A stretch of DNA of 64,000 nt from Nitrobacter winogradskyi (GCF_006539545.1 NZ_BJNF01000002.1:62001-126000); one strand, 5' to 3'. Positions 25,181 to 35,042 are shown, numbered from the stretch's first letter. The notes: generated by a model from the letters alone, not told the origin. Program-made: numbers and translations.

Positions 25181-27022
25181 ATGGGTATTTTCGACGCATT
25201 GAATACTTCGGTCGGCGGCTTGCAGGCGCAGTCCTTCGCCCTTCAAAATATATCCGGCAACATCGCGAACGCCCAGACCACCGGCTACAAGGGCATCACC
25301 ACTGCCTTCAGTGACCTGATCCCCGACTCGACCGCCCCCAACCGTCAGGCCGCCGGCGGCGTAACAGCCTATGCGACGGCGACGATCAGCAGCCAGGGAA
25401 CGGTGTCGGCCTCGACGGTCGGCACCTACATGGCGATCACCGGCGACGGCTTCTTCAACGTCCAGGCGCCGACGGGGCGGGTCGACAACCAGCCGCAGTT
25501 TTCCGGCGTGACCTACTACACGCGGCGCGGCGATTTTCAGGTCGATGCCGGCGGCCATCTGGTCAACAGCGCAGGCTATTACCTGATGGGCGTGCCGGTC
25601 GACCCCAAGACCGGCAACCCGCTCGGCAATGTGCCGCAGGTGCTGAAATTCCAGAACAACTTCGTGCCGGCGCAAGCCACGACGACGGTGCAATACGCCG
25701 CCAATCTTCCATCGGTGCCGAGAACGCTGTCGAGTCCGACCGCGCCCGCCGGGACCATTACGGCGGCCGGCGGATTGAACCCGTCCGACTTCACGACAAA
25801 TTTCAATCCGCTCGTGGTCGGCACGCCGGCTCCGCCCTATACCGACAACACCACCACGGGATCGGCGGCGACCAACCAGCAGACGCCTTCGGGTCCCATC
25901 ACCAGCGCGACGCTGTTGTCGGGCACAGCGCCGAGCGATTCCTTGCCGGGCGGATTTGCGGTCGGTGACACCATCACCGTGAACGGCACCATGATCACCT
26001 TCACCGACGCCAGCACCGCGCTGCCGCCAGGAGTGCAGGACGCGACCCATGTCCGCATCGACGATACCGTCGGCGACCTCCTGGGCAGGATCGGCGCGAT
26101 CACAGGCACCGCTCCGACGATCGATGCCGGCACCGGCGCGATCACCCTGCATACCGGCACCGCGCAGGATCTGACGGTCACGAGCGCCTCCGCCGGCTGG
26201 ACGGCGATGGGCTTCGGCGCGACGACCAACATCGCGCGTGGCGGCGGCGGAACGCCCGGCGCGGGCGTCGTGATCGCTAACGACCAGACCATCTTCCAGC
26301 AGCAATCGATCAGCGGCGGCGCTGTCACGGCCTATGACGCGACCGGGACGGCGGTGAACCTGCAACTGCGCTGGGCCAAGACCGACAGCGCCTCGCTCGG
26401 CGCCGGGCATTCCGACACCTGGAACCTGTTCTATCAGGCCGATCCGAACGCCACCGGCACGCAGGCGGCGTGGATCAACGTCGGCACCAATTTCACCTTC
26501 GGCATCAACGGCCAGCTTTCGAGCCCGGTCGGATCGTCGATCACCATTCCCAGCGTCAGCGTGGGATCCCAGTCGCTCGGCAATCTCACGCTGAATATCG
26601 GCTCGGGCGGTCTGACCCAGTATGCCAGCAGCGGCGGCAACGCCACCATCAATGCGATCAACCAGAACGGCTACGCCGCCGGACAGTTGCAGTCGGTCTC
26701 CGTCAACAATGACGGCATCGTGGTCGGCACCTTCTCGAACGGACAGAACCTGTCTCTCGCGCAGGTGTCGTTGTCGCACTTCAACGGAACCAACTACCTC
26801 AAGGCGCTTGATGGCGGCGCTTATGCGGTGACCAACGAGTCGGGGCCCGCGATCGCGGGCGCGTCGGGGCGCATCAGCGGCTCGTCGCTCGAAGGCTCCA
26901 ACGCCGACATCGCCGATGAGTTCACCAAGCTGATCGTGACGCAGCAGGCTTACTCGGCAAACACCAAGGTCATCACCACCGCGAACAGCATGGTTCAGGA
27001 TCTGCTGAACGTGCTGCGATAG
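25181..27022 (+). CDS. flgE: FlgE, flagellar hook protein
   Basis: 613 residues. The N-terminal rod-like motif is MGIFDALNTSVGGLQAQSF with NISGNIANAQTTGYKG; the C-terminal coiled-coil EFTKLIVTQQAYSANTKVI is the axial-protein signature. MAITGDGFFNVQ identifies the FlgE/F/G group, and the length fits a hook protein rather than a rod protein. Residues about 240-352 are an inserted module with GDTITVNGTMITF and ITLHTGTAQDLTVTS that is closely related to a module in the flagellin encoded at 33165. The ATG at 25181 has GGAG eight bases upstream. It is the first gene of flgE-flgK-flgL and has a sigma-54 type promoter. Confidence 0.93.
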   Translation: MGIFDALNTSVGGLQAQSFALQNISGNIANAQTTGYKGITTAFSDLIPDSTAPNRQAAGGVTAYATATISSQGTVSASTVGTYMAITGDGFFNVQAPTGRVDNQPQFSGVTYYTRRGDFQVDAGGHLVNSAGYYLMGVPVDPKTGNPLGNVPQVLKFQNNFVPAQATTTVQYAANLPSVPRTLSSPTAPAGTITAAGGLNPSDFTTNFNPLVVGTPAPPYTDNTTTGSAATNQQTPSGPITSATLLSGTAPSDSLPGGFAVGDTITVNGTMITFTDASTALPPGVQDATHVRIDDTVGDLLGRIGAITGTAPTIDAGTGAITLHTGTAQDLTVTSASAGWTAMGFGATTNIARGGGGTPGAGVVIANDQTIFQQQSISGGAVTAYDATGTAVNLQLRWAKTDSASLGAGHSDTWNLFYQADPNATGTQAAWINVGTNFTFGINGQLSSPVGSSITIPSVSVGSQSLGNLTLNIGSGGLTQYASSGGNATINAINQNGYAAGQLQSVSVNNDGIVVGTFSNGQNLSLAQVSLSHFNGTNYLKALDGGAYAVTNESGPAIAGASGRISGSSLEGSNADIADEFTKLIVTQQAYSANTKVITTANSMVQDLLNVLR

Positions 27023-27028
27023 CGCATG

Positions 27029-27147
27029 ATCCCGACCCGAAGGCCGCGCCAGCGCAAAGTGAAAACCGGCTTTCGGAAAAGATCATGCTCAATCGAAAAT
27101 AGATCAGGGTTTAATCCAACGCGGTTGAACCGAACTCTGATCACAGC
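27029..27147 (-). repeat. Dispersed intergenic repeat, family B
   Basis: GCATGATCCCGACCCGAAGG...GTGAAAACCGGCTTTCGG, then AAAGATCATGCTCAATCGAA and TTTAATCCAACGCGGTTGAA. The same parts in reverse order and strand occur at 51738 and 55572. It separates flgE from flgK; no gene inside. Confidence 0.75.
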
Positions 27148-27180
27148 GCGGATTGATCCGGTTTCGAGGCGGGCAAGAAG

Positions 27181-29049
27181 ATGAGTTTAAGTTCGGCCCT
27201 CTCCATCGCCATGTCCGGCTTGCGCGCCAACCAGGCCGCGCTGTCGATCGTGTCCGGCAATGTCGCCAACGCGAACACGCCGGGCTACGTCGCCCAGACG
27301 CTGGTGCAGGACCAGGTCGTGACCGGCGGCATGGGTTCCGGCGTCCGCGTCATCGGCGTCAACCGCACGCTCGACGCCTATGTGCAGTCGCAACTGCGTA
27401 CGGAAAACGCCGGCGGCGCTTACGCAAGCCAGATCGCCGGGGTGCTCGGCCAGCTGCAGAACGTCTATGGCACGCCCGGCAACAACGGAACGCTGGAGGC
27501 GGCCTATAACCGGTTCACCTCGGCATTGCAGGCGCTGTCGGCGAGTTCGGGCAATCCGGCGGCGCAGTCGTCGGTGCTGAACGCCGCGCAGGCGCTGGCG
27601 CACCAGCTCAACGCGACCACCAGCGGCATTCAGACGCTGCGATCCAATACCGAGCAGAGCCTGTCCGCATCGGTCTCGCAGGCCAACGCGGCGATGCAAC
27701 AGATCGCGCAGCTCAATCAGCGGCTGCAAAGCATGGGTGCGCAGGATCCGGCGGCCGCGACGCTGATGGATCAGCGCGACGCCGCGATCGACCAGCTTTC
27801 AGGATTGATGGACATCCGCGCGGTGACGGACGGCGCCAACCAGACCTCGGTGTTCACCACGGCCGGCGTCCAGCTCGTCGGCGGCGTTTATGCGTCGACG
27901 CTGACATTCAACGCGCAGTCCTCGCTCACCGCGAGTTCGCAATGGAACGCCGATCCCGCGAAGTCGAGCGTCGGCACCATCATCTGCCAGCTTCCGAACG
28001 GCGCGAAGATCGACATGATCGCTTCGCAAGGCATCAACTCCGGCCAGATCGCCGCCGATGTCCAGTTGCGCGACAGGATTCTGGTGCAGGCGCAAAATCA
28101 GGTGGACCAGATGGCGGCGACGCTCGCCAGCGCGTTGTCCGACGTCACCACGAGCGGCGCGCCGGTGACCGGACCGCCATCGGGCTTCGACCTCGATCTG
28201 TCCGGCATTCTGCCGGGCAACTCGCTCCGCGTCACCTACACCGACTCCGCTAACGTCTCGCACACAGTTACCGTGGTGCGGGTGGACGATCCGGCCGCGC
28301 TGCCGATTCCGAACACGGCCGCGAATCCGAACGACCGGGTGATCGGAATCGATTTCTCGGGCGGGCTCGCCTCGATCGTGTCGCAACTGAATGCGCAGAT
28401 CGGGGCGGCGTCGCATCTGGCGTTTTCCGCTTCCGGGGCGCAGTTGCGGGTGGTCGGCGACGGCTCGGGTCAATCCACGGTGACCGCGGCATCGGCCACG
28501 GCCACGGTGCAGTCGCTGGCGTCCGGCGATCCGCAACTGCCGTTCTTCACCGACCGCGCCTCGCTCTATACCGGCGCGATCACAGGCTCCGCGTCGCAGA
28601 TCACGGGGCTGGCCGGGCGCATTCAGGTCAACGCCGCGCTGCTCGCCGATCCCTCGAAGCTCACGGTCTATAGCACCTCGCCGGTAACGCCGGCCGGCGA
28701 CACCACGCGCGCCGACTTCATCTACGACAGGCTGACGTTCGCGAGCTTCAGCTACGCGCCGAACACCGGCCTTGGCGCGGCGGCAGCGCCGTTCCAGGGC
28801 ACGCTGCCGTCATTCCTGCAGCAGTTCGTCAGCTTGCAGAGCGGCACGGCAACCACCGCGCAGCAGGTCGCGCAAGGGCAGAGCATCGTGGTCAACACCT
28901 TGCAGGAGAAGTTCTACGACAAGTCCGGCGTGAACATGGATACCGAAATGGCCAATCTGATCGCTTTGCAGAATTCTTATGCGGCGAATGCGCATGTGAT
29001 GACCGTGGTGCAGAGCATGATGCAGACGCTGATGCAGGCACAATGGTAA
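27181..29049 (+). CDS. flgK: FlgK, hook-associated protein 1
   Basis: 622 residues. It joins hook and filament as the first hook-filament junction ring. The N-terminus (LSSALSIAMSGLRANQAALSI, then SGNVANANTPGYVAQ) is the FlgK form of the axial-protein motif, followed by long helices rich in Ala, Gln and Leu to about residue 200; the C-terminal GVNMDTEMANLIALQNSYAANAHV is the matching terminal helix. The middle part is variable beta-rich sequence. The start at 27181 is supported by GCAAGAAG just upstream. flgL follows 21 bases after the stop, so the two are co-transcribed. Confidence 0.93.
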   Translation: MSLSSALSIAMSGLRANQAALSIVSGNVANANTPGYVAQTLVQDQVVTGGMGSGVRVIGVNRTLDAYVQSQLRTENAGGAYASQIAGVLGQLQNVYGTPGNNGTLEAAYNRFTSALQALSASSGNPAAQSSVLNAAQALAHQLNATTSGIQTLRSNTEQSLSASVSQANAAMQQIAQLNQRLQSMGAQDPAAATLMDQRDAAIDQLSGLMDIRAVTDGANQTSVFTTAGVQLVGGVYASTLTFNAQSSLTASSQWNADPAKSSVGTIICQLPNGAKIDMIASQGINSGQIAADVQLRDRILVQAQNQVDQMAATLASALSDVTTSGAPVTGPPSGFDLDLSGILPGNSLRVTYTDSANVSHTVTVVRVDDPAALPIPNTAANPNDRVIGIDFSGGLASIVSQLNAQIGAASHLAFSASGAQLRVVGDGSGQSTVTAASATATVQSLASGDPQLPFFTDRASLYTGAITGSASQITGLAGRIQVNAALLADPSKLTVYSTSPVTPAGDTTRADFIYDRLTFASFSYAPNTGLGAAAAPFQGTLPSFLQQFVSLQSGTATTAQQVAQGQSIVVNTLQEKFYDKSGVNMDTEMANLIALQNSYAANAHVMTVVQSMMQTLMQAQW

Positions 29050-29070
29050 CGACAGCGTAAGGCGGTTCGC

Positions 29071-30576
29071 ATGGCGATCAACGGCATAAGCTTCGGCAAC
29101 ACCATCCTGGGCGGCTCGGTCCGGAATCTCAAGGCGCAGATGGCCGATCTTCAGACCCAGCTGACCAGCGGCAAGAAGTCGACGACCTATTCAGGCATGG
29201 GCGCGAACGGAGGTTTCGCGATCGCGGCGCGCGCGCAACTATCGAACATCGCCGCGTATACCGACACCATGATGAAGATCAACACCAACATCAATGTCGC
29301 CAATACGGCGCTTCAGGCGCTCTCCGACATCGGGACGCAGTTGCAGAACGCCACACTCAGCGGATCGCAGGCGTTGAACAGCGCCGGTCAGACCGCAGGC
29401 CAGCAAACCGCTGTGGCGCAGTTTTCGTCAGTGGTCGGCATCCTCAATACGCGGGCGGGCGACCGCTACATCTTTTCCGGCAGCGAGATCTACACCCAGC
29501 CGGTGGCCTCGTCCGATCTGATCCTGAACGGCGACGGGGCAGGGCGGGCGGGGTTGAAGCAGGTCATCTCCGAGCGCAGGCAAGCCGATCTCGGAGCGAG
29601 CGGGCTCGGCCGTCTCGAAATTTCCTCGCCGACCGCGACCTCGGTGGCGATCGCGGAAGATGCGTCGCCTTCCATCTACGGCATGAAACTTCAATCGGTG
29701 TCGTCGTCATTGACAGGAGCCACCGTCACGGGTCCGGCTGGAGCGCCGCCCGCCATTTCAATCGATCTCGGCGTCACCAATCCGGCTGACGGCGACACGG
29801 TGAGCTTCACCTTCGATCTTCCGGACGGCTCCAGCGAGACCGTGCAACTGACCGCGTCCAGCGAGGCGCCGCCGCCCGCCGGCAGCTTCGCGATCGGCGC
29901 GACGCCAACTGCTACCGCCGCCAACCTCAACGCCGCATTGACCGCCTCGATCGGAGCGTTGGCTGGCACATCGCTGGTCGCGGCCTCCGCCGTTCAGGCT
30001 TCGCGTGATTTCTTCGGCCAGCCGCCGCAGCGCGTCGACGTCACGCCGCCGGCGACACTTTCCACCGCCACCGCCGCCGTGAACGGGACGGCCGCGGATA
30101 CCGTGCAGTGGTACACCGGCGACGAGGGTACAGGCTCCGCGCGCGGGACCTCGGTGGTGCGGGTCGATGCCTCGGTGACGGTGCAATATGGGATGCGCGC
30201 GAACGAGGACGCCATCCGCTCGCTGATGGAATCGGTTGCGCTTCTTGCGGCGGTGACGACCTCGCCGGCCGATCCGAACGCGGCCGGCCAGATTTCGGCG
30301 CTGAACGCGCGCGTTGCGCAGAATTTATCGGTTGAGCCCGGCAGCCAGAACATCCGGGATATCCAGGTCGATCTTGCCAACGCGCAGACCATGATGAAGG
30401 ATGCCACCGCGCGGCAGAAACTGACGCAGGCGACGATGCAGAACATCATCGACCAGGCGGAGAACATCTCGACCGACGAGGTCGCGAGTCAGTTGCTGGC
30501 GCTGCAGACGGATTTGCAGGCATCCTACCAGACCACGGCCATGCTCTCGCAGCTCAGTCTGGTGAAGTTCCTCTGA
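29071..30576 (+). CDS. flgL: FlgL, hook-associated protein 3 (flagellin-like)
   Basis: 501 residues with flagellin-like ends: SVRNLKAQMADLQTQLTSGKKSTTYS at the N-terminus and a C-terminal helix with TDEVASQLLALQTDLQASYQT. FLFSGS-type text (RYIFSGSEIYTQPV) near residue 133 is typical of FlgL. The N-terminus is shorter and different from the two flagellins at 33165 and 35148, and the position after flgK is standard. The central part (about 210-360) is beta-rich and low in conservation. The product caps the FlgK ring before the filament. Confidence 0.9.
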   Translation: MAINGISFGNTILGGSVRNLKAQMADLQTQLTSGKKSTTYSGMGANGGFAIAARAQLSNIAAYTDTMMKINTNINVANTALQALSDIGTQLQNATLSGSQALNSAGQTAGQQTAVAQFSSVVGILNTRAGDRYIFSGSEIYTQPVASSDLILNGDGAGRAGLKQVISERRQADLGASGLGRLEISSPTATSVAIAEDASPSIYGMKLQSVSSSLTGATVTGPAGAPPAISIDLGVTNPADGDTVSFTFDLPDGSSETVQLTASSEAPPPAGSFAIGATPTATAANLNAALTASIGALAGTSLVAASAVQASRDFFGQPPQRVDVTPPATLSTATAAVNGTAADTVQWYTGDEGTGSARGTSVVRVDASVTVQYGMRANEDAIRSLMESVALLAAVTTSPADPNAAGQISALNARVAQNLSVEPGSQNIRDIQVDLANAQTMMKDATARQKLTQATMQNIIDQAENISTDEVASQLLALQTDLQASYQTTAMLSQLSLVKFL

Positions 30577-30748
30577 CGGTATTATCTACGGGCGCGAAGG
30601 TCTGCCCAACTCATCGGGGGCATGCCGATCGAAAACCCTTCGCGCGCGGCAAGGAATCTTATTTCATGCGCAGTTTTGAGACTGAACCGGCTCTTCGCCA
30701 TGACGATGCGTGGCGCATGAACGCCGCGTGCGGCGGGGAGCGCGCGGC

Positions 30749-32206
30749 ATGAAGCCTGCATCGCGCGGTACGCTGCCGGAAGTCGATGAAACGCTCGATC
30801 CGGAGGACTGGGACACGCTTCGCGCGGAAGGTCACCGGATGCTCGATGACATGTTCGATCATATCGCCGGTGTTCGCGAGCGTCCGGTCTGGCGGCCGAT
30901 ACCAGCGGAAACGCGCGCCCGCTTCCGCGAAGACCTGCCGCGGGACGGCGTCGATGTCGCCGACATCTATCGGGAGTTTTCCGAACACATCGCCCCGTAC
31001 ACCGCCGGGAATATCCATCCCGGATTCATGGGATGGGTCAACGGCGGCGGTACGGCGGTCGGGATGCTGGCCGAGATGCTGGCGGCGGGGCTGAACACCA
31101 ATGTCGCCGGCCGGAATCAGATGCCGGTCGAAGTCGAGCGCCAGATCGTGCTGTGGGTACGGCGGATGTTCGGCTTTCCCGATACCGCGAGCGGCGTGTT
31201 CGTCACGGGAACGTCGATGGCGAACCTGATGGGAATTCTGGTGGCGCGTTCGGCGCGGATCGGCCCCTCCGTGCGCCAGCGCGGCTTGCTGGATCGCGGC
31301 GCGCGCCTCATCGCCTATACATCGGTTGCGACGCATGGCTGCATCGCTCAGGCCATGGATGGCGCCGGCTTCGGCACCGACGCCCTGCGGCGAATTCCGG
31401 TTGATCGCTGTCATCGCATCGATACTGACGCGTTGCGCGCCCGGATTGCCGCCGATCGCGCCGCGGGACTTGAACCTTTTCTCGTGATCGGGTCGGCGGG
31501 AACAGTCGATATCGGAGCCATCGACGATCTCGCGGCGCTGCATGGCGTTTGCCGTGACGAGAAATTATGGCTGCATATCGACGGCGCGTTCGGCGCGCTC
31601 GGGGTGTTGTCGCCGGAGATCGCGCCTCGTCTCGCGGGAATCGAGAGCGCCGACTCCATCGCTTTTGATTTCCACAAATGGGGGCAGGTGCCCTACGACG
31701 CAGGGTTTCTTCTCGTCCGCGACGGTGAGCAGCACCGCCGTACGTTTGCCGCGCCGGCGGCCTATCTGCGCCGGGAAACGCGCGGGCTTGCGGCGGGCTC
31801 GCCGTGGCCATGCGACTACAGCCTGGATATGTCCCGCGGCTTTCGTGCATTGAAGACGTGGTTCACGTTGAAAGCCTACGGCACTGAAAGGCTCGGTGCG
31901 ATGATTGACCGGACCTGCGCGCTGGCGCGCTGCCTGGAAGCGAAGATCGCGGCCGAACCAAAGCTCGAACTGCTCGCGCCGGTGCAACTCAACATCGTGT
32001 GCTTCCGCTATCGGGCCGACGATGCCGACAGGGTCAATGCGGATATCGTCGCATCGCTGCACGAGTCCGGCATAGCCGCGCCGTCCGCGACCATGCTGGA
32101 CGGCCGGCTTGCGATCCGCGCGGCGATCGTCAACCATCGCACCGGAATGCGCGATATCGAAGCGCTGATGTCGGCTGTGCTGGAATTGGGCGCGCGTAAA
32201 TCGTGA
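30749..32206 (+). CDS. PLP-dependent decarboxylase, group II (aromatic-L-amino-acid decarboxylase family)
   Basis: 485 residues. The PLP-binding lysine is Lys310 in AFDFHKWGQVPYDAG, the group II decarboxylase signature; HIDGAFGA upstream has the aspartate that contacts the pyridine nitrogen, and NIHPGFMGWVNGGG is the conserved N-terminal block. Members decarboxylate aromatic amino acids, glutamate or related compounds; the substrate here is open. I chose the ATG at 30749 because GGGGAG lies ten bases upstream; an ATG at 30710 is less likely. It sits between flgL and flbT, is followed by a repeat copy, and has no evident flagellar role, so it looks like an insertion into the cluster. Confidence 0.85.
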   Translation: MKPASRGTLPEVDETLDPEDWDTLRAEGHRMLDDMFDHIAGVRERPVWRPIPAETRARFREDLPRDGVDVADIYREFSEHIAPYTAGNIHPGFMGWVNGGGTAVGMLAEMLAAGLNTNVAGRNQMPVEVERQIVLWVRRMFGFPDTASGVFVTGTSMANLMGILVARSARIGPSVRQRGLLDRGARLIAYTSVATHGCIAQAMDGAGFGTDALRRIPVDRCHRIDTDALRARIAADRAAGLEPFLVIGSAGTVDIGAIDDLAALHGVCRDEKLWLHIDGAFGALGVLSPEIAPRLAGIESADSIAFDFHKWGQVPYDAGFLLVRDGEQHRRTFAAPAAYLRRETRGLAAGSPWPCDYSLDMSRGFRALKTWFTLKAYGTERLGAMIDRTCALARCLEAKIAAEPKLELLAPVQLNIVCFRYRADDADRVNADIVASLHESGIAAPSATMLDGRLAIRAAIVNHRTGMRDIEALMSAVLELGARKS

Positions 32207-32220
32207 GGCTTGAGCCTGTT

Positions 32221-32340
32221 CGCTTCTGATGGAATCAGAAGCGAGGCTCGGTAATCTTGATTGAACGCGTTTTCTTCACGCGAAGAGGTTATCCATCCTC
32301 GGGTCAAGCCCGAGGACATGCTTCGCTCGAAAACGCTATC
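32221..32340 (-). repeat. Dispersed intergenic repeat, family A (long form)
   Basis: Reverse-oriented copy: CTTCTGATGGAATCAGAAG palindrome, GCGTTTTCTTCACGCGAAG, then the extra hairpin CCTCGGGTCAAGCCCGAGG and CATGCTTCGCTCGAAAACGC. The extra hairpin is absent from the copies at 22040 and 23470. Confidence 0.8.
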
Positions 32341-32384
32341 GCAGATCCGGAAGCCGAGACGATCGGGATTCGCGCAGCGTGGTG

Positions 32385-32813
32385 TCAGGCTGAGCGTCGC
32401 CTGTCGCCGGCGCGGTTCGCGGGAGTGTCGTTCATGTCGGCGAGCTTCTTCTCGTAGGCGATCAGCTTTTTGACTTCCTTGAGCGCTTTGTAAAGATCGC
32501 CGTTGAGGATGTCGTTATTGATGCCTTCGATGATTGGCCAAGCGTCCGGCATGGTCGTGATGACGTCGCGCAGCAGGCTGAAATAGGTGCCGTGATTGAT
32601 TTGCGGCTCCGGCGACAGATACATCAATTGCACCGCGAGATAGATCAGCTTGGCGGGTGTGTCCGCCGTCTCGGGCGTCAGAATGTCCTTCTCGCGAAGG
32701 ATCGGAATCTTGTCGCCCTCGATCAGCAGTCGCGCGCGCTGATCGGTGTTGGTCACGACGCAGGCGCCGATGATGATGCGTTCATGCGGCTTCAGTTCGA
32801 CTTTCAGCGCCAT
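32385..32813 (-). CDS. flbT: FlbT, post-transcriptional regulator of flagellin
   Basis: 142 residues beginning MALKVELKPHERIIIGACVVTN, the conserved start of FlbT; further family blocks are RARLLIEGDKIPILREKDIL and PAKLIYLAVQLMYL. In Caulobacter FlbT binds flagellin mRNA leaders and lowers translation until the hook is complete, while in Brucella it acts positively. It is divergent from the first flagellin gene, with 351 bases between, and FlaF, its functional partner, is encoded after the second flagellin. The C-terminal 15 residues are polar and variable. Confidence 0.92.
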   Translation of the reverse strand: MALKVELKPHERIIIGACVVTNTDQRARLLIEGDKIPILREKDILTPETADTPAKLIYLAVQLMYLSPEPQINHGTYFSLLRDVITTMPDAWPIIEGINNDILNGDLYKALKEVKKLIAYEKKLADMNDTPANRAGDRRRSA

Positions 32814-32945
32814 GACGGTTTCCTGTCATCTCCATGAGCATGCGCGACACGGACGACGCGTCCGTTCGCTGACCAGAATGCGGCGGACGGCCGCATCAGT
32901 GCGAGCATCGCGGTATGGTCTTGCCGTGATCCTTTCCGATTGTGG

Positions 32946-32960
32946 TTAACGATTGGTAAA
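32946..32960. promoter_or_regulatory. Near-consensus CtrA box between flbT and fliC1
   Basis: TTAACGATTGGTAAA fits TTAA-N7-TTAA with one mismatch in the right half. It lies 205 bases before the flagellin start and 133 before flbT. The rest of the 351-base gap has a palindrome ATGCGGC-GGACG-GCCGCAT at 32878 and GC-rich stems near 33030 but no further element I can name. Confidence 0.4.
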
Positions 32961-33164
32961 TGACACCTGTAACCTTTGCTGCCGTATCCGTCTAAGCCCC
33001 GGTTGCGACGTCGCAATTTCGACGCGCCAGCGACCCCGCGGGAGGTCGCGGGTCCGCGATCTGTTTCATGCTTTCTTAGAGTCTTCCCATCACTGTGGCG
33101 CCTCGTCCGAGGAAGGTCTTCGGCCTGTGGACGTACGTGTATTCACACCAGAAAGGTATGAAAG

Positions 33165-34742
33165 ATGTCCGATATCGTTCTCTCCGCATCGGTTCGCCAG
33201 AATCTGCTTTCGCTTCAGTCGACGGCTGAACTGCTCTCGACGACCCAGACCCGCCTTGCCACCGGCAAGAAGGTGAACTCGGCCCTCGACAATCCGACGA
33301 ACTTCTTCACCGCCGCCGGCCTCGACTCCCGCGCCAGCGACATCAACAACCTTCTGGATTCGATCGGCAACGGCGTGCAGGTGCTGCAGGCCGCCAATAC
33401 GGGCATCACCTCGCTGCAGAAGCTGGTAGATACCGCGAAGTCGATCGCCAACCAGGCGCTGCAGGCGACCTCGGGCTATTCCACCAAGTCGCAGGCGACC
33501 ACCGCCGCCATCACCGGCGCGACGGCCGACAACCTGCTCGGACCGGGCGGCGCTCCGACCGATGCGACGGTTTCGGGTTCCGCCGTCAACAATAAGAATT
33601 CGGCTGCCATCACGGGTGCGACGTTGTTGTCGGGTGCGGCATTGTCGGACTCGATCGCCACCGACTTCACCGCCGGTGATACGATCACCGTGAACGGACA
33701 AACCATCACGTTCATGGCCTCCGGTGCTTCAGGTAACAATCAGATTAACGTGACTGATAGCGTCAACACTCTGCTCGGCAAGATTGATGCTTTGTCTGGT
33801 GGTTCCGGTTCGGCGGTTGCTGCTGGCGCGATCACGCTGCACACTGGCACGGCCTCGGATCTTACGATCACGAGTTCCAACGCGGCTGCTTTCAACTCGA
33901 TGGGCTTCACTGGCGGCGGCGTAACGCAGGCCCGCACGCCGGGTGCCCCGGCTGCGCTCGAAGGCAAGACGCTGACGATTGGCGCAACCGATGGCGGCAC
34001 GGCGACCAGCATCACCTTCGGGACGGGCGGTGTGACGACCCTCGACCAGTTGAACACTGCGCTCGCCGCGAACAACCTGACCGCCTCGATTAACTCCGCG
34101 GGCGCGATCACCTTCACCACGACGAACGATCACGCGTCCGCGACGATCGGTGCGTTCGGCGGCGATGCGACCACCGATCCGAATACGTTCGGCGCGATGA
34201 CCGCTTCCGCTCCGGTTGAGGACGCCAATGCGCAGAACACCCGCGCCACGCTGATCGGCCAGTACAATCAGGTCATCGACCAGATCCGCACCACCGCGCA
34301 GGATGCCTCCTTCAACGGCATCAACCTGCTCAACGGCGACCAGCTGAAGCTGGTGTTCAACGAAACCGGCAAATCGACCCTGACCATCCAGGGCGTGACC
34401 TTCGATCCGGCGGGCCTCGGCTTGTCGTCGCTGACCAGGGGCACGGACTTCCTGGACAATGCTTCGACCAACGCCGTTCTGGACTCGCTCAACACCGCGT
34501 CCAGCACCCTGCGCTCGCAGGCGTCGACCTTCGGTTCCAACCTGTCGATCGTGCAGATCCGTCAGGACTTCTCGAAGAACCTGATCAACGTGCTGCAGAC
34601 CGGATCGGCGAACCTGACGCTTGCCGATACCAACGAGGAAGCGGCGAACAGCCAGGCGCTGGCGACCCGACAGTCGATCGCGGTGTCGGCGCTGGCGCTG
34701 GCCAACCAGTCGCAGCAGAGCGTGCTGCAACTGCTCCGCTGA
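33165..34742 (+). CDS. fliC: Flagellin, first copy
   Basis: 525 residues. The N-terminal filament core is MSDIVLSASVRQNLLSLQS with RLATGKKVNSALDNPTNFFTA; the C-terminal core includes NLSIVQIRQDFSKNLINVLQ and ends ANQSQQSVLQLLR. Between about residues 149 and 256 is a hook-IN-like module (GDTITVNGQTITF, ITLHTGTASDLTITS) shared with FlgE and, more distantly, with the second flagellin. The start follows AAAGGT and the family N-terminus. A strong terminator follows at 34768, so this flagellin is transcribed separately from the next. Confidence 0.95.
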   Translation: MSDIVLSASVRQNLLSLQSTAELLSTTQTRLATGKKVNSALDNPTNFFTAAGLDSRASDINNLLDSIGNGVQVLQAANTGITSLQKLVDTAKSIANQALQATSGYSTKSQATTAAITGATADNLLGPGGAPTDATVSGSAVNNKNSAAITGATLLSGAALSDSIATDFTAGDTITVNGQTITFMASGASGNNQINVTDSVNTLLGKIDALSGGSGSAVAAGAITLHTGTASDLTITSSNAAAFNSMGFTGGGVTQARTPGAPAALEGKTLTIGATDGGTATSITFGTGGVTTLDQLNTALAANNLTASINSAGAITFTTTNDHASATIGAFGGDATTDPNTFGAMTASAPVEDANAQNTRATLIGQYNQVIDQIRTTAQDASFNGINLLNGDQLKLVFNETGKSTLTIQGVTFDPAGLGLSSLTRGTDFLDNASTNAVLDSLNTASSTLRSQASTFGSNLSIVQIRQDFSKNLINVLQTGSANLTLADTNEEAANSQALATRQSIAVSALALANQSQQSVLQLLR

Positions 34743-34767
34743 TCGCAAGCGACATTTCAAGACGACG

Positions 34768-34799
34768 AAACGGCGGGGGAAACCCCGCCGTTTTCTTTT
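34768..34799 (+). terminator. Intrinsic terminator of the first flagellin gene
   Basis: AAACGGCGGGG, loop GAAA, CCCCGCCGTTT followed by TCTTTT: an 11-base-pair GC-rich stem with a tetraloop and T-rich tail, 26 bases after the stop codon. Confidence 0.92.
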
Positions 34800-35042
34800 G
34801 TCGGCGGCTCAGTCCAGTTTTCTGAGCCGGATTATCAGCGTCTGCTCATGACATCTTGAAAGAACAAGGAAAGTCACCCGTAAGGCGACGAGGCGTGCTC
34901 TTGAACTTCATGGTCAACGTTTTTGCCCAAGCCCCTAAGCTGTCTTGCATTCCGTAGCCTGAGCTCAGAAAACGCTTCACAGGCCGACCGTGTATGAGGC
35001 TGGCTTCTGCCTCCTTGACTGGCCGCGGCGATCAAGCGGGGA

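Noticed and set aside
25064-26779. Minus-strand open frame of 571 codons over flgE
   Set aside because: Shadow of flgE with Arg/Gly-rich text; flgE is certain.
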